Source: Collinsella sp. BA40
GTDB taxonomy: Bacteria > Actinomycetota > Coriobacteriia > Coriobacteriales > Coriobacteriaceae
Length of the DNA: 64,000 nucleotides
Direction of reading: 5' to 3'
NCBI RefSeq assembly: GCF_008014645.1
Contig: NZ_VOWY01000002.1
Coordinates: 62,001-126,000 of the forward strand
Positions within the stretch are counted from its first letter, which is position 1, and every line of letters begins with the position of its first letter. Positions 54,884 to 64,000 of the stretch are shown in pieces. The position numbers were made by a program, and so were the translations under genes. The notes beneath the pieces were generated by a model. It saw nothing but the letters and a program-made list of their open reading frames with translations. It had not been told where the DNA came from and ran no database searches.

Positions 54884-55044
54884 ATCTCTCCTTGCACGCT
54901 GCTCATGGCAATCGCCCGCGGCGGTCCGCCGAGGGCGAGCATTCTTTACAATCATCGAAAACTATAGTGCATTGCGGCCGCGATACACGTCGACTACGTG
55001 CGGTTTATCCAGAAAGCACAGCCATCTTGCCACCGCTCAATTTA

Positions 55045-55055
55045 GGGACAGGCAC
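55045..55055. repeat. REP-like core, GTGCCTGTCCC family, copy 5 (inverted)
   Basis: GGGACAGGCAC is flanked by CTCAATTTA on the left and CAATCTGAG on the right, the same CTC[AG]...TGAG frame as the copies near carB. It lies in the otherwise empty gap 54884-55095. Confidence 0.7.
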
Positions 55056-55101
55056 CAATCTGAGCGGCGCGGGCCCATGCGCCGGGACTATATAAAAGAA
55101 A

Positions 55102-55121
55102 AGGCACCCTTGCGGATGCCT
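55102..55121 (-). terminator. Weak terminator after tRNA-Ala
   Basis: AGGCA at 55102-55106 pairs with TGCCT at 55117-55121 with a partly paired middle, followed on the minus strand by TTTTCTTTTATATA. Confidence 0.6.
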
Positions 55122-55133
55122 CATCAGATTTAA

Positions 55134-55209
55134 TGGTGGAGGTTAGGGGGATCGAACCCCTGACCTCAGGCTTGCAAAGCCCGCGCTCTCCCAGCTGAGC
55201 TAAACCCCC
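55134..55209 (-). tRNA. tRNA-Ala(TGC)
   Basis: The 76-nt gene includes CCA. The acceptor stem is GGGGGTT/AACCTCC, with one G-U-type pair, the anticodon is TGC in CTTTGCAAG, and the T-arm is CAGGGGTTCGATCCCCCT. It follows tRNA-Ile. Confidence 0.95.
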
Positions 55210-55217
55210 AGTAATAA

Positions 55218-55252
55218 ACACCCCAGCGGCGACTCTGCTCTCGCTGGGGTGT
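55218..55252 (-). terminator. Strong hairpin between tRNA-Ile and tRNA-Ala
   Basis: ACACCCCAGCG at 55218-55228 pairs perfectly with CGCTGGGGTGT at 55242-55252, followed on the minus strand by TTTATTAC, just before tRNA-Ala. Confidence 0.75.
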
Positions 55253-55270
55253 CTATTGCGAAAGAAAATG

Positions 55271-55347
55271 TGGTGGACCTGACAAGATTCGAACTTGTGA
55301 CCTCCCGGTTATCAGCCGGACGCTCTAACCAACTGAGCTACAGGTCC
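55271..55347 (-). tRNA. tRNA-Ile(GAT)
   Basis: The 77-nt gene includes CCA. The acceptor stem is GGACCTG/CAGGTCC, the anticodon is GAT in CTGATAA, and the T-arm is CAAGTTCGAATCTTG. Its promoter is at 55362-55390. The Ile-Ala pair usually sits inside rRNA operons, but no rRNA is near here. Confidence 0.95.
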
Positions 55348-55361
55348 TTTGCACTTGTCCT

Positions 55362-55390
55362 ATAATACAGACGACCCCCTCCTCTTGCAA
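55362..55390 (-). promoter_or_regulatory. Promoter of the tRNA-Ile/tRNA-Ala pair
   Basis: On the minus strand TTGCAA (55385-55390) and TATTAT (55362-55367) are exactly 17 bases apart, ending 15 bases before tRNA-Ile. Confidence 0.78.
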
Positions 55391-55601
55391 GCATGAATTT
55401 GAAAAAAGTTTTGATTTCTTTTGATTTGTACTTCTACCTGGTCTTTTACCGATTTGCACGTCAAGACGCCGTGTCTCTTTTCTATTGCAACCGTAAAAGG
55501 GAACGTTCTCGGCCCCGCCTTGTAAGCGATTGAGTACTATTGCTATCCGTCTTGAGCGAGGGCTCGAGACAACGACCCGTAGTCACTTTGGAGGCGCCCG
55601 C

Positions 55602-56102
55602 ATGATTCGCGTCGATATCGAATCCATCATCATGGCCGCTGGACCCGTCCCGTCCATCATCGTCCTGCGCGAACGCAGCCACGACCAGATCGGCGAAGCC
55701 GACCGGCGCGCCCTTTCGATTCAAACGGGGTCATTCGAAGCGGCGGCCCTAGGACGCAGCATCGAGCATGTCGAGAGCCCGCGCCCCGTCACGCATGGAC
55801 TCATGAACGATATCGTCGACAAGCTCGACGCGACCGTCGCACGCGTCGAGATCAACGACGTCGACGCCCCCGTCTTCTATTCCACTATCATTCTGTCCCA
55901 AGGCGGCAGCGAGGAGATCAAGGTCGATGCGCGGCCCAGCGACGCCCTCGCCCTCGCCGTACGCTCGCGCGCACCCATCTTCGTTGAGGACGACGTGATG
56001 AACCGCGCGGGGAGCACCGCCGTCCGCAGTGCGGAAAGCAACGAAGCCGAATTCGAGCGCTTCGATGAGTTCGTGCAGACGCTCTCGCCCGAAGACTTCT
56101 AA
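55602..56102 (+). CDS. Bifunctional nuclease (BFN/DUF151) family protein
   Basis: The 166-residue cytoplasmic protein belongs to the DUF151 family, some members of which cut DNA and RNA. Marks are RALSIQTGSFEAAALGR (about 39-55), PVTHGLMNDIVDKLDATVARVEINDV (about 64-89), FYSTIIL, and IKVDARPSDALALAVRSRAPIFVEDDVM (about 108-135). The length is family-typical. The start at 55602 has GGAGG seven bases upstream; an earlier in-frame ATG at 55530 has none. It is transcribed alone on the plus strand with its own terminator. Confidence 0.9.
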   Translation: MIRVDIESIIMAAGPVPSIIVLRERSHDQIGEADRRALSIQTGSFEAAALGRSIEHVESPRPVTHGLMNDIVDKLDATVARVEINDVDAPVFYSTIILSQGGSEEIKVDARPSDALALAVRSRAPIFVEDDVMNRAGSTAVRSAESNEAEFERFDEFVQTLSPEDF

Positions 56103-56141
56103 AAAGAGCGAAGCAGCAGAGCCAACCCCATGCGTCACAGG

Positions 56142-56178
56142 CGCGCCGCGCCCCATCCCGGGCGCGGCGCGCTTTCAT
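56142..56178 (+). terminator. Terminator of the BFN-family gene
   Basis: GCGCGCCGCGCCC at 56142-56154 pairs perfectly with GGGCGCGGCGCGC at 56161-56173, followed by TTTCATT. It may also serve the convergent GH3 gene. Confidence 0.85.
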
Positions 56179-56236
56179 TATGCCCCGAGCCCCGCGCCGT
56201 CCCCGCCGCCCGTGAATGACCCTGGCACACGGCGCC

Positions 56237-58711
56237 TTATGACCGGAAGCGCTGTGCCGCCAGCTCGCGACGGGCCTTCAGCCAAAATGCAACGATGCGC
56301 CGCAGCCCCCGTAGATAGCAGCCATTCAGCATGAACACGAGCCCCTCGACCGTGCGCATCGACACGCCGCTCGATGTGAGCGAGCGCAGGGGCATATCCG
56401 CCACGATCTCGCTGATCATCTCGCGCGTCTGCCCTTCGACCTCGGCCATGGGCTTCCTCATAACACGGTCGATCAGGCGCAGCGCAAGCCTGCCAAACGG
56501 GCTCGCGTTCATATCCGCCACCGTCGAGTCGATGGTGAACGGAGTAACCTGTCGACGCGGGGGCAGAACAAGACCCGGCAGGCTTGCAAACGCCTCATCA
56601 TCGAACGCCCCGGGACGCAGGTGGATATAGGCGTCGTCAACGGGCGCGAGCATCTCGGCGGAAAGCTCGGCCGGCGCGACCACGTCCCCCGCGAGCGAAG
56701 GCCCTGCAACCAGGTCGAGCCGTATGCACGCGCGCACGTCACGAGACGACGATGCCACCCGGAGCTCATAGCGACCCGCCAGAACGCGCCAGGCGCCCGC
56801 GCCCGCATCCCACACGCGCAGGGCCTCGCGCTCGACAGGCAGACGCACCGTCGCGGCTTCCCCCGCGGCGAGCTCGACGCTTGCAAACGACGCCAGACGT
56901 TGGCGCTCGCGGTACACCGGACTATCCTGCGCGGCGACATACAGCTGCACCACGTCGCGGGCAGGGCAATCGCCCGTGTTCCGCACCCGGCACACCACCT
57001 GCCACGCACCGTCTGCCTCTACAAGCTCGGCATCCCCATATGCAAACGACGAATACGAAAGGCCGTGTCCGAATGGATACGCGGGCTCGACGCCGGCTGC
57101 ATCATAGAATCGATAGCCGCTCAGCACGCTCTCGCGGTAGCGCACCTCGTTATCGAAATCGGGGAATGCGGCCCCCAGCGGAGTGTCCTCCAAACGAGCG
57201 GGCCACGTCTCGGCCAGCTTTCCAGATGGCGACACCGCTCCCAGCAGCAGATCGGCCAAGGCGGCACCGCCGCGGCACCCCGCGAGATACGCCAACAGAA
57301 TGGCATCCACGCGATGCCGCCACGGCAGCTCCATGGGAGCCCCGCCCTGCAACACCACCACGCAGCGCGGCGCCGCGGCCGCCACGCGCTCTATGAGCTC
57401 GTTCATGCCGCGCGGCATCACCATGAGCTTGCGGTCGAATCCCTCCGATTCGAAACAGTCGGGGAGGCCTGCGACCACCACGGCCACATCGCTCGCGGCA
57501 GCCGTCTCCACCGCTTCCCGCACCAGCTCGGACGACGTCGCCCCCGATGCACGGTCGTATCCGCGCGCATACGAAACCGCGCAGCCACGGTCGTTGAGCT
57601 CGTTATATAGGTTATCGAGGGCAACAGGGTTGATCTTGGAAGAACCCGCGCCCTGATAGCGCGGCTCGACCGCGAACTCGCCGATCAACGCGATGCGAGC
57701 GGAAGGCGCCAGCGGCAGCGTCCCATCGTTTTCCAACAGCACCGCGCTACGAGCGGCGGCGCGCCGGGCGAGCTCGAGCCCGGATGCTACAGCGGGAAGG
57801 GCTTGTTCGGCAGCGGACGATCGGCCGTTCGCGGGGGACGCGGCATCGTGCACGCGCGCCGCCAGACGCACCACGCGCATCGCGGCCGCATCCACGGATT
57901 CCTGCGGCAACCGGCCTTCCGCCACCGCCTCTTCGAGCGTTGCCGCGTAGTCGTCGCGCGGGCCGGGCATACACAGATCGAGGCCGGCGGCGACAGACGC
58001 CGTCACGTCGCTCACCGCGCCCCAATCGCTGATGCATACGCCGTCGAAGCCCCATTCGCCACGCAGCACATCGTGGAGCAACCACGGATGCTCCGAACAG
58101 TACGTTCCGTTCAGGCGGTTATACGCGGTCATCACGCTCCACGGAGCCGAACGGCGCACGATGTGCTCGAACGGCGCCAGGTACACCTCGCGCAGGGCGC
58201 GCTCGTCCACCACCGAGTTGGAGACCTGGCGGGCATGCTCTTGATTATTGGCGGCGAAATGCTTTACGCACGCGGCGACGCCGGTGCCCTGGATTCCGCG
58301 AACCATGGCCGCACCCAGTTCGCCCGCAAGCAGCGGATCCTCGCTGAAGTACTCGAAATTCCTACCGCACAGGGGACTGCGCTTCATGTTGACGCCGGGA
58401 CCAAGCACCACGTGTACACCCTGATCGCGCGCTTCCTCGCCGATCGCACGGCCCACTTCCTCGACAAGCTCGACGTCGAACGAACAGGCCAGCGCGCTCG
58501 CTGTGGGATAGCACACGGCGGGATCGCTCGCGTTGATACCCAGGTGATCGGCCGCACCGGTTTGATGGCGCAGTCCATGGGGCCCATCCGACATCTCAAC
58601 GGCAGGCAACCCGTGTTCGGGAAAGGCGACCGTCGACCAATGGCTCGCACCCGCCAGCAGCGAGGCGCGCTCATGCGGCGTCATCGTCGCCACGATTCCG
58701 TCGACATCCAT
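56237..58711 (-). CDS. Family 3 glycoside hydrolase, cytoplasmic
   Basis: The 824-residue enzyme lacks a signal peptide and should cleave beta-glucosides or similar sugars inside the cell. Marks are MSDGPHGLRHQ (about 40-50), VVLGPGVNMKRSPLCGRNFEYFSEDPLLAG (about 101-130), KHFAANNQEHAR with the K-H pair, and the nucleophile Asp229 in GVCISDWGAV. The second domain has IALIGEFAVEPRYQGAGSSKINP and VAVVVAGLPDCFESEGFDR. An FN3-like domain (about 590-690) reads VRNTGDCPARDVVQLYVA. About 130 further residues (FTIDSTVADMNASPFGRLALRLIDRVMRKP) follow and are seen in some GH3 enzymes of gut bacteria. The start at 58711 is set by family length and because codons further up lie in the gyrA terminator and gyrA itself. 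Confidence 0.9.
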   Translation of the reverse strand: MDVDGIVATMTPHERASLLAGASHWSTVAFPEHGLPAVEMSDGPHGLRHQTGAADHLGINASDPAVCYPTASALACSFDVELVEEVGRAIGEEARDQGVHVVLGPGVNMKRSPLCGRNFEYFSEDPLLAGELGAAMVRGIQGTGVAACVKHFAANNQEHARQVSNSVVDERALREVYLAPFEHIVRRSAPWSVMTAYNRLNGTYCSEHPWLLHDVLRGEWGFDGVCISDWGAVSDVTASVAAGLDLCMPGPRDDYAATLEEAVAEGRLPQESVDAAAMRVVRLAARVHDAASPANGRSSAAEQALPAVASGLELARRAAARSAVLLENDGTLPLAPSARIALIGEFAVEPRYQGAGSSKINPVALDNLYNELNDRGCAVSYARGYDRASGATSSELVREAVETAAASDVAVVVAGLPDCFESEGFDRKLMVMPRGMNELIERVAAAAPRCVVVLQGGAPMELPWRHRVDAILLAYLAGCRGGAALADLLLGAVSPSGKLAETWPARLEDTPLGAAFPDFDNEVRYRESVLSGYRFYDAAGVEPAYPFGHGLSYSSFAYGDAELVEADGAWQVVCRVRNTGDCPARDVVQLYVAAQDSPVYRERQRLASFASVELAAGEAATVRLPVEREALRVWDAGAGAWRVLAGRYELRVASSSRDVRACIRLDLVAGPSLAGDVVAPAELSAEMLAPVDDAYIHLRPGAFDDEAFASLPGLVLPPRRQVTPFTIDSTVADMNASPFGRLALRLIDRVMRKPMAEVEGQTREMISEIVADMPLRSLTSSGVSMRTVEGLVFMLNGCYLRGLRRIVAFWLKARRELAAQRFRS

Positions 58712-58763
58712 GGCGTCTCCCGTCTCCTCGATCCTCACTCGCCTTGTTATACCCAGCGCCATG

Positions 58764-58797
58764 AAAAAGGCGGGGCGCATGTCATCTGCGCCCCGCC
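58764..58797 (-). terminator. Terminator of gyrBA
   Basis: GGCGGGGCGCA at 58769-58779 pairs perfectly with TGCGCCCCGCC at 58787-58797, followed on the minus strand by TTTTT. It separates gyrA from the GH3 gene. Confidence 0.9.
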
Positions 58798-58886
58798 CGG
58801 CTTGGGTGTATGTCTCAACCGCGCGCGATGGCTGGCAAGCCCATCCAGCCGGTATCCAGCCCCGCCTTACTTGGCAGCCCGACGCC

Positions 58887-61640
<2,754 letters not shown>

Positions 61641-61794
61641 GTGCTCTCCTTACTCGTGGTCGCAGAAACAAATGACCATCGCTGGTCCAAGCGGTTTTCC
61701 AGGTGCCGCAGATTGGGGCGAAAGAGAAGGGCGCGCGCCTTGCATGCGGCGCCCGACGATTGAGCCCCAAAACGCGGTGCTCGGGAAAGCGCGA

Positions 61795-63846
<2,052 letters not shown>

Positions 63847-63942
63847 TTACTTCAATCTTTACTATGATACACGCTGTTTCGGGGTGTCACTAAATAACCC
63901 GATTACCCCTACAGCGCGTTGAGAGGCCCGTGGCGGGGCTCT

Positions 63943-64000
63943 TTACTCGCCGCGCGTCTTGCTCCACTCAAAGCTCGCTTTCATTGCCGATTTGAGCGCG
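63943..64000 (-). CDS. C-terminal end of an unidentified gene, cut by the window edge
   Basis: An open frame enters from the right edge and ends TAA at 63943-63945. The visible end reads ALKSAMKASFEWSKTRGE. By position before gyrB it may be a DUF721/DciA-type protein, as in the common recF-DUF721-gyrB order, but 18 residues are too few to tell. The gap to gyrB (63817-63942) is AT-rich near 63845-63880 and should hold the gyrB promoter; a modest hairpin lies at about 63919-63942. Confidence 0.4.
   Translation of the reverse strand, partial: ALKSAMKASFEWSKTRGE

Overview
The window comes from a high-GC Coriobacteriia-type actinobacterium, most likely Collinsella or a close relative. The evidence is the GC-rich code, the order rpsF-ssb-rpsR-DUF2232-rplI-dnaB, the very large secreted mucin-type glycosidases ending in SLH repeats, and a MoaE-like/CmpB-like pair as seen in gut Coriobacteria. 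Species cannot be fixed from the sequence alone. Nearly all genes are on the minus strand and gyrB-gyrA lie at the right end, so the origin probably sits just beyond the right edge and most genes run with the replication fork.

Left part (1-16.8 kb): the end of a glutamate synthase-type oxidoreductase; a cytidylate-kinase-like gene; a four-gene polar amino-acid ABC importer (ATPase, binding lipoprotein, two permeases); a parvulin-type foldase with YqeY; purN-purM; a 1.2 kb repeat-filled gap with an IS3-family remnant; purF; a CmpB-like membrane protein with a MoaE-like protein; a class B sortase with a very long cytoplasmic tail; and purE.

Centre (16.8-30.9 kb): two giant tandem paralogues of 2107 and about 2252 residues. 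Each is a secreted GH31 glycosidase, best matching the alpha-N-acetylgalactosaminidase type, followed by FN3, discoidin/CBM32-like, dockerin-like, cohesin-like, FIVAR and three SLH repeats. Both carry the same operator-like element about 60 bp before the start codon. It matches the ACTGGT-N4-ACCAGT palindrome of DasR/NagR-type GntR regulators of amino-sugar use. The operator plus the paired enzymes form a plausible mucin O-glycan foraging locus and are the most notable system in the window. REP-like GTGCCTGTCCC hairpins flank it.

Right part (30.9-64 kb): carAB, a pyridoxamine-kinase-type gene, an ABC exporter, a NUDIX hydrolase, purD, purA, dnaB and its ribosomal/ssb cluster, membrane and hypothetical proteins, two tRNA pairs (Ser-Ser, Ile-Ala), a TRIC-type channel, typA, a bifunctional-nuclease-family protein, a cytoplasmic GH3 glycosidase, gyrA and gyrB. 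Between the ABC exporter and the NUDIX gene lies a cluster of hairpins. Their stems differ in sequence, but their loops keep a GCGNAGC core, which is the hyper-stable GNA mini-hairpin.

Supply genes (purine, pyrimidine/arginine, glutamate uptake) dominate the remainder. No prophage, CRISPR array or intact transposon was seen.
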